A DNA stretch of 64,000 bases from Arcobacter defluvii (GTDB lineage Bacteria; Campylobacterota; Campylobacteria; Campylobacterales; Arcobacteraceae): NCBI RefSeq assembly GCF_013201725.1, contig NZ_CP053835.1, positions 1,550,001 to 1,614,000 on the forward strand, read 5' to 3'. Positions 35,879 to 43,799 of this stretch are shown here, piece after piece (within the stretch, counting starts at the first letter, position 1; each line of letters opens with the position of its first letter). The notes under the pieces were generated by a model. It had not been told where the DNA came from, ran no database searches, and was given only the letters and a program-made list of their open reading frames with translations. The position numbers and the translations under genes are program-made.

Positions 35879-36295
35879 TTACTTGATATATAACGATTTT
35901 AAGATTTTATTAAAACCATTTGAAAAAGCTAATGTAATAAGGGTAGATATAACAATTTCTATATCTTCATTTAAAACATAATTTTCACCTAATTTTTGAT
36001 TTTTCTTATAGGCTTCAAGATTTCTAATAATTAGATTTAAAGAGTATATATCATTTTTATTTTCAATATTTTCTCTTATACTTTTTACTAGGTTTATTAA
36101 AGCCAAAATTCTTTGTTTTTTGAAGAAGTCTTGATTTGAACTATCAAATATTACATTTGCTAAATGTAATAAAATTTGTTTTAATGTAGCTTTTTGTAAA
36201 GCTTCATTTAAAAAATCTTTTTTAATATAAATCATTGTTTTGTTGTTGCTTTTACAACAATATTCAATCCTATCAAGTGTTAATCTACTATCCAT
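35879..36295 (-). CDS. Unknown helical protein of element 2
   Basis: 138 residues; the N-terminus carries RIEYCCKSNNKTMIYIKKDF and the rest is helical with conserved-looking Leu/Ile patches (ALQKATLKQILLHLANVIFD). AAGGA precedes the ATG. First of the three small minus-strand genes; lies downstream of the structured noncoding segment at 36573-36673, so its expression may depend on readthrough or on a promoter in the AT-rich leader. Function unknown. Confidence 0.5.
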   Translation of the reverse strand: MDSRLTLDRIEYCCKSNNKTMIYIKKDFLNEALQKATLKQILLHLANVIFDSSNQDFFKKQRILALINLVKSIRENIENKNDIYSLNLIIRNLEAYKKNQKLGENYVLNEDIEIVISTLITLAFSNGFNKILKSLYIK

Positions 36296-36483
36296 TTTTT
36301 AATCCTTATTTATAAATATTTGTATATAAAAAATTGTTTTTATATAGAATCTATTTTAAGTTAGATAATTGATTTAGTTCACTTTTTTTCATATTCAAAA
36401 ATATTTTTGTCATACAATAAAATAGTTCATATAATTAGTTATAAATTATAATAAGTAAAATAAAATTAAAGATGTATTGATAG

Positions 36484-36503
36484 TTTCGCTTTCTTTCGCT
36501 TTC
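36484..36503 (+). repeat. Tandem 10-bp repeat TTTCGCTTTC x2
   Basis: Two adjacent exact copies (36484-36493, 36494-36503) in the 436-base gene-free stretch 36296-36731. Related TTCGCTTTT sequences occur near 38930 and, inverted, at 39244. Possibly protein-binding sites (iterons) of the element. Confidence 0.4.
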
Positions 36504-36572
36504 AAAAATAAAGTTCAATATTTTATTTAATTCATTTTTCAAACAAATTTTTAAGTCGTTATTTTTTTAGTG

Positions 36573-36673
36573 GTGGGTTGTCTTAGGCCCACTTCGCCAT
36601 AAATGGCTAACTTAATAAATTAAGTTGTAGGTTTAGGGTTACACCCTAAAAACCCAAAGTTCGACAAACCCAC
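36573..36673. other. Highly structured noncoding segment (multi-hairpin)
   Basis: In the gene-free stretch between relaxase and small genes. Outer arms GTGGGTTGTC (36573-36582) and GACAAACCCAC (36663-36673) pair with one bulge. Inside are three perfect hairpins in a row: GCCAT/ATGGC (36596-36607, AA loop), AACTTAAT/ATTAAGTT (36609-36626, AA loop), TTTAGGGT/ACCCTAAA (36632-36650, TAC loop). It is visibly richer in G+C than its surroundings. Candidates: origin of transfer or replication, or a folded RNA. Confidence 0.65.
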
Positions 36674-36731
36674 AACTTTAAAAGATAACTTAATTAGGTT
36701 TACTATTTTAAAATGTGTTAATCCTTTTTAA

Positions 36732-38150
36732 CTATCTTTCAATCTCATAAGTATTTTGTAAATTTAAATTTCTTGTATATATTTGATAATCTTTCTCAAG
36801 ATTTTTATCTTTCAAATAGGATTTTAGAGTATAGTTTTCTTCTTCCAATATATCTTTTTTATCAATTAAATCTTTAATTTTTAGATTTAGCAAATCCAAC
36901 TTTTTTAAATGTTCATTTAAAGATTGGTTATCCAATTTTGATTTTTCCAAATGTGATTTTAAAATAGAATTTTCATTTTTTAACTTTTCAAGTTTTTCTA
37001 ATTTCAGATCAAGATTTGATACATTATAAAAATTATCAATTAGGGATTTATAAAAATCATTTATATTATTGATGTAATATTTATTATCCTTAGATTTTGA
37101 AGTGTTTTCTTTTAGATAGGTTTTGAAATAAGATTTTATTTCATTTGCATATTCTAAATCATCTTGAATAATTTCTTCTTCTTTTTGAACTTGATTTTTT
37201 AGTTCTTTGATTTTAGAATCTAATTGTCTAAATTCTTCTCTTTTACTTTGTTCTTCACTTGTAAGATTTTTGATGTTTAGAGATAACATTTTATAAATAT
37301 TACTATCCTTTTCAAATTGCAATCTTAGTTCTTTTAGTTGATTTTTTTGTGAATTTAGCAAAGTATATAAATCTTTAATTTCTTGATTTTTTTGTAGCAG
37401 ATCCTTTTGTAAAATCTTCAATTCTTGATTTTGTTTATTTAAAATAAAATCATTTCTTTTTTGATGTTTTAGTTTTGTTTGGAATTTTGATAATCCTCTT
37501 CTAAAATCTAATCCAACACTATTAAAAGATTTTTGTGCTAAGGTTTGTAATTGTCTATAATCCTTTTTTCTAAAATTAGAAAGGATTGCTTTCTTTTGTT
37601 CAAAGTTATAATTGTGAACAATGAAATGTGCATGGATATTGTGGTGAAGAATATTATCTTTATCAATATAGCCTTCATCTTTATGGATAGAAATTTGTAA
37701 TGTATTCATTCCAAACTTAGCTTTTAAATCATTCATATATTGCTTAAAACCCTCATTTATATCAATTCCACTACTTATGTACTCTTTTGCCTTTTCTTCG
37801 CTTAAACCTACTTCAAATTCAATTAGGTGTTTTGTTTGATAATCTTTTCTATTTTCATTTTGTAATTGTTCCAATCTTAGATTTTCTAAAAAATCAAAGC
37901 TATCTTTTAAATCTTTATAATTATTAGATTTACTTTGTTTTGAATAGTAATTCTTTAAATTTTCTTCATAAGTTCCACTACTTACAATACTATATGCAAA
38001 AGTAATAGTTTCATTTCCTAAACAATTACTTTCATCAAGTAAATGGGGTAAATCTTCCCCATCTTTTTTTCTTTCAACATTGTGTTCATAACAAGAGCCT
38101 AAACTATTTTTTGAATGGCTTATTACATTTACTTGTACAAAATTACTCAT
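36732..38150 (-). CDS. MobV-like relaxase/mobilization protein
   Basis: 472 residues. The central HKDEGYIDKDNILHHNIHAHFIVHNYN (about 157-183) carries the HxDE ... HxHxH pattern of Pre/Mob (MobV) relaxases, which nick oriT and pilot one strand to the recipient; a downstream RQLQTLAQKSFNSVGLDFRRGLS segment also fits. From about residue 235 to the end it is a long coiled coil, typical of MobV C-termini. Overlaps the upstream helper gene by 8 bases. AAGGA precedes the start. Confidence 0.8.
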   Translation of the reverse strand: MSNFVQVNVISHSKNSLGSCYEHNVERKKDGEDLPHLLDESNCLGNETITFAYSIVSSGTYEENLKNYYSKQSKSNNYKDLKDSFDFLENLRLEQLQNENRKDYQTKHLIEFEVGLSEEKAKEYISSGIDINEGFKQYMNDLKAKFGMNTLQISIHKDEGYIDKDNILHHNIHAHFIVHNYNFEQKKAILSNFRKKDYRQLQTLAQKSFNSVGLDFRRGLSKFQTKLKHQKRNDFILNKQNQELKILQKDLLQKNQEIKDLYTLLNSQKNQLKELRLQFEKDSNIYKMLSLNIKNLTSEEQSKREEFRQLDSKIKELKNQVQKEEEIIQDDLEYANEIKSYFKTYLKENTSKSKDNKYYINNINDFYKSLIDNFYNVSNLDLKLEKLEKLKNENSILKSHLEKSKLDNQSLNEHLKKLDLLNLKIKDLIDKKDILEEENYTLKSYLKDKNLEKDYQIYTRNLNLQNTYEIER

Positions 38151-38871
38151 TAATCAATCCTTCATTTTTTAGTTCTTTTAAGTAGATTGAAATTTGTGTA
38201 TTTCCTAATTTTTCATTATTTTGTTCTAAAATGTTTTTTATAGTTTTGATAGTAATTTTTTCATTTTGTGCAACTAAATCTAAAGCATACTTTAAAACCA
38301 AAGTTTTTGAATCTTGATGTCTTTTTGCACCATTTATTTTATTAACTTCCTCTCTTGATTTTATACCTTTTTGCTCTTTATGGTCTTGGTAGTATTTTTG
38401 ATTATAAGCCTTTTCAACTTTTTTTATTTGGCTCATTCTATTGTAATTTTTTTTGCACCATTTCAAAATCTTTGAAATGTATTTTTTTAGTAAATCATTA
38501 CTTACTAAATTTTCATCATATAAACTAAATTCAAAATCATCAAATGATTTTTTCATTTTTTCAACATATAGTAAATATATCTCATTATTTAATTGTAAAG
38601 CCATTTTATTAATTAGTGCAAGTTCTAAAGCTATCCAATCTACTTTAGTATTTTTATACATATAAGCATAGTTTCTAATAGTTTGTTTTTGTTTTAAAGT
38701 TGGGTTTTCAATTTTAACTAATTCATCAATTTTTAATTTGAAATTATCTTTGATGATTTTGTTTTCTTTCACTTTATTTTTTATACTTATCATTGTATAA
38801 GTAGTAAGTTTTTTATATAGAAACTTTTTATGTTGAGAATATTCAACTTTTATAGTATTTAGTAAATCCAT
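38143..38871 (-). CDS. Mobilization accessory/DNA-binding protein
   Basis: About 242 residues from the ATG at 38871 (MDLLNTIKVEYSQHKKF), which has AAGGA upstream; the longer frame from 38901 would contain that site. Very basic and helical; the C-terminal TIKTIKNILEQNNEKLGNTQISIYLKELKNEGLI looks like a winged-helix DNA-binding segment. It precedes and overlaps the relaxase, the usual place of an oriT-recognition helper. Assignment rests on context. Confidence 0.6.
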   Translation of the reverse strand: MDLLNTIKVEYSQHKKFLYKKLTTYTMISIKNKVKENKIIKDNFKLKIDELVKIENPTLKQKQTIRNYAYMYKNTKVDWIALELALINKMALQLNNEIYLLYVEKMKKSFDDFEFSLYDENLVSNDLLKKYISKILKWCKKNYNRMSQIKKVEKAYNQKYYQDHKEQKGIKSREEVNKINGAKRHQDSKTLVLKYALDLVAQNEKITIKTIKNILEQNNEKLGNTQISIYLKELKNEGLINE

Positions 38872-39032
38872 TTTTAAATCCTTTTTTTGATTAAGATACA
38901 AATAGATTTTAAGTTAAAGTTTTAGTTCAATTCGCTTTTAAACAAACTTTTTAGAGAAAGTTTTGAAATTTGTAGATGAAATTTTTAATAAGAGGAATTT
39001 CGTTTTTAAATTAAGGATATTAAAGGAAGTTA

Positions 39033-39089
39033 GATAACATTTACAATGTTATCGTTCTTAGTTAAATTAAAAAAATTTAATTCAACTAA
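39033..39089. other. Tandem hairpins upstream of the mob operon (candidate oriT)
   Basis: Hairpin 1: GATAACATT-TAC-AATGTTATC (39033-39053), perfect 9-bp stem. Hairpin 2: 14-bp arms at 39058-39071 and 39076-39089 with one mismatch and an AAAA loop. They lie about 160 bases upstream of the mobilization operon, in the gene-free stretch 38902-39423, the usual place for the origin of transfer of MobV elements. Confidence 0.5.
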
Positions 39090-39299
39090 TCACATTTTTT
39101 TCTATTATAAGTTATATTTATCCATTTACAATAATATTCTTCAATTCATACCTTAACAAGTTTTATTTTACTTAATATAAATATTTGATAATAAGATAGA
39201 TATATAAAAATATAGATACTAATGTTAAATATCCTTATTTTAAAAGCGAAAAAATAGATTTATTCATTAAAATAAAAAGAATTTGTGAATTTTTTGATG

Positions 39300-39319
39300 T
39301 GTTATAGTTTGTTATAGTT
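39300..39319 (+). repeat. Right arm-type repeats of element 2
   Basis: Two exact adjacent copies of TGTTATAGTT, in the same orientation as the near-identical pair at 31643-31662. They stand about 105 bases inside attR. Confidence 0.6.
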
Positions 39320-39338
39320 TTTTTTAAGTTTTACTTGC

Positions 39339-39344
39339 TATAAT
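39339..39344 (+). promoter_or_regulatory. Outward-facing -10 box near the right end of element 2
   Basis: TATAAT, in the context GCTATAATTCC and without a clear -35, points out of the element across attR towards tRNA-Thr at 39496. It could replace the promoter that element insertion separated from tRNA-Thr. Confidence 0.4.
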
Positions 39345-39423
39345 TCCACACGAATTTTTGAAAATTGTTTCAAAAGTCCTACTTTAAAGATTTCTTTAAA
39401 AGTGTTGTCCCAATGGCGTATGC

Positions 39424-39477
39424 TCTCATAAGCCGGAGGTCGAGAGTTCAAGTCTCTCTCTTGACACCATTTTAAAG
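39424..39477 (+). repeat. attR of element 2 (displaced 3' half of tRNA-Met)
   Basis: 54 bases matching 31539-31592 with three differences; no 5' tRNA half precedes it, so it is not a functional tRNA. It should be the ancestral chromosomal 3' end, lying 18 bases before tRNA-Thr. Confidence 0.9.
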
Positions 39478-39495
39478 TAAATCATACTTTTTTAC

Positions 39496-39572
39496 GCTGG
39501 TGTAGCTCAGTTGGCTAGAGCAGCTGATTTGTAATCAGCAGGTCGGGGGTTCGACTCCCTTCACCAGCTCCA
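39496..39572 (+). tRNA. tRNA-Thr (anticodon TGT)
   Basis: Acceptor GCTGGTG / CACCAGC, anticodon stem GCTGA / TCAGC around TTTGTAA (TGT), T arm CGGGGG-type stem, encoded CCA. 77 bases. Before element 2 inserted it would have followed tRNA-Met by about 19 bases, as part of the same transcript. Confidence 0.93.
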
Positions 39573-39658
39573 TAATTCTAATTTTTTTTCTCACAATATA
39601 AGAAATCATTATAAGTTTAATTATAGATAGATTAATATGCGCGAGTATTAATTTATAT

Positions 39659-39688
39659 AAATATTTGGAGTTTTATCTCCAAATATTT
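39659..39688. terminator. Perfect 12-bp hairpin after tRNA-Thr
   Basis: AAATATTTGGAG / CTCCAAATATTT (39659-39670, 39677-39688) with a TTTTAT loop. No long T run follows, but its place between the tRNA and the next gene suits a terminator. The rest of 39573-39823 shows no gene. Confidence 0.55.
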
Positions 39689-39823
39689 TATAAAATAGCA
39701 ATTTTTTTATCAATAAAATAATTTCCTCCTCTTACTTACAAAAAGTAAAGTAATATTACTTTAAGAATGTATAAGTTAAAATTTCCTATAGAATCAAACA
39801 AAAAACTGAAGATGGAGAAAAAG

Positions 39824-40825
39824 ATGATAGAAAAACAAATACCATTATCTGTATTAGATTTAGTTCCAATCGGTGAAGATTTTACAATAAATGAAGCTAT
39901 AAAAAATAGCACTAAATTGGCTCAAGCTGTTGAAGAATTCAAATTTAATCGTTATTGGATTGCTGAACATCACAATATGAATGGAATTGCAAGTGCAGCA
40001 ACATCTGTAATACTTAGTTATATTGGAGCAAATACTAAAAAAATTAGGATTGGTTCAGGTGGAATTATGTTACCAAATCATGCTCCTTTAGTTATTGCTG
40101 AACAATTTGGAACTTTAGAATCTTTATATCCAAATAGAATAGATTTGGGCTTAGGAAGAGCTCCTGGAACTGATAGAAAAACAATGTTAGTATTAAGAAA
40201 AGATATTTATAATGATGGTTCAGATTTTCCAATTATGCTAGATGAATTACAATTTTATTTATCAGATTATCAAAATAAAGATAGTATAAAAGCTGTTCCT
40301 GGATTTGGATTAGATATTCCTATTTGCTTGCTTGGATCTAGCACATTTAGTGCTCAATTAGCTGCACAAAAGGGATTGCCTTTTGCTTTTGCTTCACATT
40401 TTGCACCTGATTTAATGGAAGAAGCAATAAAAATTTATCGCTTAAATTTCAAACCTTCAAAACAATTAAAAGAGCCTTATATAATAGTTTGCATAAATGC
40501 AATTTGTGCAAATACTTTAGAAGAAGCAGAATTTCTAGCAACAACTGAACTTCAAAAATTTTTATATATTCAAAGAGGTGATAATAGATTATTACCAAAA
40601 CCAACAAAAGATATGAGTAGTTTGTGGGAACCTTGGGAAGAAAGAACTATAAAAAATAAGATAAGAGAATCTATTTGGGGAACACCTGAAATTGTTAAAA
40701 ATGGACTTGAAAAACTTATAAAGAGAACAAATGCAAATGAAATAATGATAAATTCATGGATTTATAATCCAGAAGATAGAATAAAGTCTTATAAACTTAT
40801 TTCTGAAATTTGGGGATTAAATTAG
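39824..40825 (+). CDS. Luciferase-like flavin-dependent monooxygenase
   Basis: About 333 residues from the ATG at 39824 (MIEKQIPLSVLDLVPIGE), chosen because GGAG lies 6 bases upstream; an ATG at 39767 opens a longer frame. Family marks of the LLM class: RYWIAEHHNMNGIASAATSVILSYIG, IRIGSGGIMLPNHAPLVIAEQFGTLESLYPNRIDLGLGRAPGTD, PICLLGSSTFSAQLAA. These TIM-barrel enzymes oxidise substrates with reduced FMN; the substrate here is unknown. Stands alone; a strong hairpin follows. Confidence 0.87.
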   Translation: MIEKQIPLSVLDLVPIGEDFTINEAIKNSTKLAQAVEEFKFNRYWIAEHHNMNGIASAATSVILSYIGANTKKIRIGSGGIMLPNHAPLVIAEQFGTLESLYPNRIDLGLGRAPGTDRKTMLVLRKDIYNDGSDFPIMLDELQFYLSDYQNKDSIKAVPGFGLDIPICLLGSSTFSAQLAAQKGLPFAFASHFAPDLMEEAIKIYRLNFKPSKQLKEPYIIVCINAICANTLEEAEFLATTELQKFLYIQRGDNRLLPKPTKDMSSLWEPWEERTIKNKIRESIWGTPEIVKNGLEKLIKRTNANEIMINSWIYNPEDRIKSYKLISEIWGLN

Positions 40826-40827
40826 AG

Positions 40828-40859
40828 ATTAAAAAGTACCTAAAAAAGTACTTTTTAAT
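40828..40859. terminator. Bidirectional terminator between monooxygenase and glyS
   Basis: Perfect 12-bp stem ATTAAAAAGTAC / GTACTTTTTAAT with an 8-base loop between convergent genes; T-rich on both strands. Confidence 0.85.
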
Positions 40860-42875
40860 TTATATTGTAATTTCTTTAATATCAGCAATTTTTCTAAATC
40901 CTTGATACACAAGACCAATTAAATTTTTTCTATTTGTTTTAATTTTTACATCTTCATGATTTACAAAAACATTATCAAAGAAATTATCAAGTTGTGGTTT
41001 TAAAGCAAATAAAGCTTCTAATTCTTCATCAAAAGTTGCATATTTTTTAAATTGAGCTTCATGGAATTTAGTATATAACTCTTTTTCTTCATTGTTTTCA
41101 AATAAATCTTCATCAATTACAAGTTTACTATTAACATCAATATCTTTAATAATATTTGCAACCCTTTTAAATGTAGCAACATACTCTTTGAAATTGTCAC
41201 TTTGAACGATTGGATTTAAAGCACAAATTTTTTGAGAAATTTTGTAAATATCTGTTTCACCACCAGCAAGAACTGCTTTTAAAACAGTTGGATTAACTTC
41301 AAATATTTTAAATAATCTTTCATTAAAGAACTCTATTAAAACTTTTTTATCTAAATTTTTATAACTTGTTGATAATTCATCAATGATTTTTGATAAATCA
41401 ATAGGAAGTTTATGCTCAATTGCAATTTTTACAATTCCAGCTGCTGCACGTCTAAGACCAAATGGATCTTTAGAACCTGTTGGAATTTTTCCAACACTAA
41501 ATAAAGCCATTAAATTATCTAATTTATTTGATAAAGCAACAATTGATGAAAATACATTTGAAGGAAGTTCAGAATCTTCACCAGTTGGTAAATATTGCTC
41601 TTTTAAAGCAAGTGAAAGTAAGTCATTTTCATTTGCAATTTTTGCATAGTAATATCCCATAAGACCTTGAAGTTCTGTAAATTCATAAACCATCTCAGAC
41701 ATTAAGTCAGCTTTAGAAAGCATAACTGCTCTTTGAACTAACTCTTTTTCTTTTACATCTAAAATTTCTGCTAAATATGATGCAATTTTTGCTTCTCTTT
41801 CACATTTGTCATACATAGAACCAAGACCTTCAACAAACACAAGTTTTTTAAGACCTTCATTTGACAAACCATTTCTAATATCATTTTTATAAAAAAACAT
41901 AGCATCAGCTAGTCTTGGTCTTAAAACTTTTTCATTTCCAGCAATAATATATCCAAAATCATCTGTTTTTGCATTTGATACAACAATAAAATTATTTGAT
42001 AATTTTCCATCTTTATAAACTGCAAAATATCTTTGATTTTCTTTCATCGATGTTACAATTACTTCTTCTGGTAATTCTAAAAACTCAATATCAAATTTAC
42101 CTATTAAAGCTGTTGGATATTCTGTAATTGCAACAACTTCTTCAAGTAATTCAGTATCAATTTCAATTTTTACATTGTGTCTTTGTTCAATATTTTTCAT
42201 CTGTTCTAAGATGATTTTTCTTCTTTCATCTGGATATAAAATAACTCCATTTTTATCAAGTTTACAGAAATAATCCCCTGCAAAAGAGTAAGTAAATGGT
42301 TCATAAGAAACCATTCTATGTGCAAATGAGAAATTAGAAGACTTAACTCCAAAAAGTTCAGCATCAACTATTTCTTCCCCTAAAAGAATAGATAAACTTC
42401 TAATTGGTCTAATAAAACTATCTGTTCTACTTGCCCATCTCATAGATTTTCCAAAGTTTAAAGAAGCAACAAATTCATTTACCATTTCATTTAATAAAGT
42501 TTTTGATTCACTACCAACTACTTCTTGTTTAAAATAAAGAACTTCTCCTTTACCTAAATCAATTTTATCTAAAGCAGACACATCAACTCCACATTTTGTA
42601 GCAAAACTAATAGCAGCTCCTGTTGGAACTCCATCTTTATAAGCTATTTTAATAGGAGCTCCATATTGTTCAACAGTTGAATCTTCTTGTTTAACTTGAA
42701 ATTCTCTATGCCATAATACTAATCTTCTTGGTGTATAAAAAAAGTCAAAATCACATAATAATCTATTTTTTTCTAATATATCACTCCATTTTTTTTCAAT
42801 ATTTGGTAATTCGTTTAAAAACGGAATTGCTGGTAATTCTTCAACACCAATCTCAATTAATAATGGTTTATTCAT
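40860..42875 (-). CDS. glyS: Glycyl-tRNA synthetase beta subunit
   Basis: 671 residues, the expected length. Opening LLIEIGVEELPAIPF and the segments FYTPRRLVLWHREF, ITEYPTALIGKF and VFVNHEDVKIKTNRKNLIGLVYQGFRKIADI at the end are typical. With the alpha subunit (not in this window) it forms the tetrameric class II GlyRS; beta binds the tRNA. The ATG overlaps the stop of the small membrane-protein gene upstream. Confidence 0.93.
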   Translation of the reverse strand: MNKPLLIEIGVEELPAIPFLNELPNIEKKWSDILEKNRLLCDFDFFYTPRRLVLWHREFQVKQEDSTVEQYGAPIKIAYKDGVPTGAAISFATKCGVDVSALDKIDLGKGEVLYFKQEVVGSESKTLLNEMVNEFVASLNFGKSMRWASRTDSFIRPIRSLSILLGEEIVDAELFGVKSSNFSFAHRMVSYEPFTYSFAGDYFCKLDKNGVILYPDERRKIILEQMKNIEQRHNVKIEIDTELLEEVVAITEYPTALIGKFDIEFLELPEEVIVTSMKENQRYFAVYKDGKLSNNFIVVSNAKTDDFGYIIAGNEKVLRPRLADAMFFYKNDIRNGLSNEGLKKLVFVEGLGSMYDKCEREAKIASYLAEILDVKEKELVQRAVMLSKADLMSEMVYEFTELQGLMGYYYAKIANENDLLSLALKEQYLPTGEDSELPSNVFSSIVALSNKLDNLMALFSVGKIPTGSKDPFGLRRAAAGIVKIAIEHKLPIDLSKIIDELSTSYKNLDKKVLIEFFNERLFKIFEVNPTVLKAVLAGGETDIYKISQKICALNPIVQSDNFKEYVATFKRVANIIKDIDVNSKLVIDEDLFENNEEKELYTKFHEAQFKKYATFDEELEALFALKPQLDNFFDNVFVNHEDVKIKTNRKNLIGLVYQGFRKIADIKEITI

Positions 42876-43026
42876 CTACGTTTTCCTTCTTAGAGTTATT
42901 GATTTTTTCGTTTTCTTCAATTTTATCTGTATGTTTTTTGATTTGTTGTCTATTAAAATTTATGATAAACAAAGCAACCATAATAACAAACATAATAAGT
43001 ATTATTGTGTCTAATATATCTTTCAC
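42868..43026 (-). CDS. 52-residue single-pass membrane protein upstream of glyS
   Basis: GTG at 43026 with AGGA 5 bases upstream opens MKDILDTIILIMFVIMVALF, then IINFNRQQIKKHTDKIEENEKINNSKKENVDE, and ends inside the glyS start (8-base overlap). One N-terminal membrane helix and a charged cytoplasmic tail. The start site, overlap and bipartite composition make a real gene likely. Function unknown. Confidence 0.6.
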   Translation of the reverse strand: MKDILDTIILIMFVIMVALFIINFNRQQIKKHTDKIEENEKINNSKKENVDE

Positions 43027-43074
43027 AGTTTTCCTAATTTATATCTAATAAAAGGCTAATATTCTAACTAATAA

Positions 43075-43416
43075 TTACTTATTCTTTAGTAAATCAGCCA
43101 ATGTTGAGCCTTCATTCATACCTGGCGTTTTAAAAATATCTTCTTTATTTATATGACATTTTTTACACGATGCCAAATTTTGATGTTCCATTCTATTTGA
43201 TTGTATTAATTTATTTTGAGAATGACAAGCAAAACAATCTCCACCACATTCAACCATTGTAGTTGGCGTTTTTGTATGACAAGCTATACAAGAGGTTAAA
43301 ATTTTATGGTGTTCTTCATTGATTGAGTTTTTTAAAGTTGCATGACAAGACATACAATCTCCACTACATGCGAATGAATGGAAATATAAAGTAAATATTA
43401 ATATAAATATTTTCAT
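43075..43416 (-). CDS. Small periplasmic tetraheme cytochrome c
   Basis: 113 residues with a signal peptide (MKIFILIFTLYFHSFA). Four CxxCH heme sites: CMSCH, CIACH, CFACH, CKKCH, with extra histidines (EEHHKIL, RMEHQNL) as likely distal ligands. A small electron carrier resembling c3/NapC-type heme packing; partner unknown. It is the last of a run of minus-strand genes from ribA, with 2 bases to the next gene. Confidence 0.85.
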   Translation of the reverse strand: MKIFILIFTLYFHSFACSGDCMSCHATLKNSINEEHHKILTSCIACHTKTPTTMVECGGDCFACHSQNKLIQSNRMEHQNLASCKKCHINKEDIFKTPGMNEGSTLADLLKNK

Positions 43417-43418
43417 GA

Positions 43419-43790
43419 TTATAAAATCAAATCTTTATATATAACTCCATCAATTTCATTTTTTGCAATGTTTTCTAACTCATCATTTGATTTAATAATC
43501 GCTAAAATCTTAGAATCATACATATAGTTATCTGCTATTTTTTGTAGTTTTTTAGCTAACTTTTTTTCACATATTATATATTTTGCATTTAAACTATTGC
43601 AATAAATAGCCTCTTTTATACTTTTTACGACAACTGCACTTGATAATTCATTTTTAAAACAATATTTTAATAACTCTTCATTATAAAAAAATAACAAAGC
43701 TGAATTTGCTTTTGTATTTTTTATATCTTCTATAGAATTTATTAAATTCAATTCTTCAAATGGAATTAAATCATCTCCAATTATAATCAT
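43419..43790 (-). CDS. Conserved hypothetical, 123 residues
   Basis: Soluble alpha/beta pattern: MIIIGDDLIPFEEL, SALLFFYNEELLKYC, SSAVVVKSIKEAIYC, AKYIICEKKLAKKLQKIAD, ILAIIKSNDELENIA, IDGVIYKDLIL. The regular strand-helix alternation looks like a small Rossmann-like domain. Cotranscribed with its neighbours (2-base and 9-base gaps). No function recognised. Confidence 0.6.
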   Translation of the reverse strand: MIIIGDDLIPFEELNLINSIEDIKNTKANSALLFFYNEELLKYCFKNELSSAVVVKSIKEAIYCNSLNAKYIICEKKLAKKLQKIADNYMYDSKILAIIKSNDELENIAKNEIDGVIYKDLIL

Positions 43791-43799
43791 TTTAGTAAC

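Larger units (their letters stand above)
31593..39477. mobile_element. Integrated element 2 (7.9 kb) in tRNA-Met
   Basis: Bounded by 54-bp att copies. Contents from left: tyrosine integrase and a three-gene operon headed by a PD-(D/E)XK nuclease-like protein (plus strand), then three small genes, a structured noncoding segment, a MobV-like relaxase and its helper gene (minus strand), then tandem hairpins. It carries its own relaxase but no mating-channel genes, so it is probably mobilizable by another system. Tandem TGTTATAGTT repeats stand inside both ends. Confidence 0.85.

Noticed and set aside
36296-36731. CRISPR array or repeat-rich locus
   Set aside because: Only one tandem 10-mer and local hairpins; no regularly spaced repeats with unique spacers anywhere in the window.
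39424-39477. Second tRNA-Met gene
   Set aside because: Same reason: only the 3' half with att extension, no 5' half.
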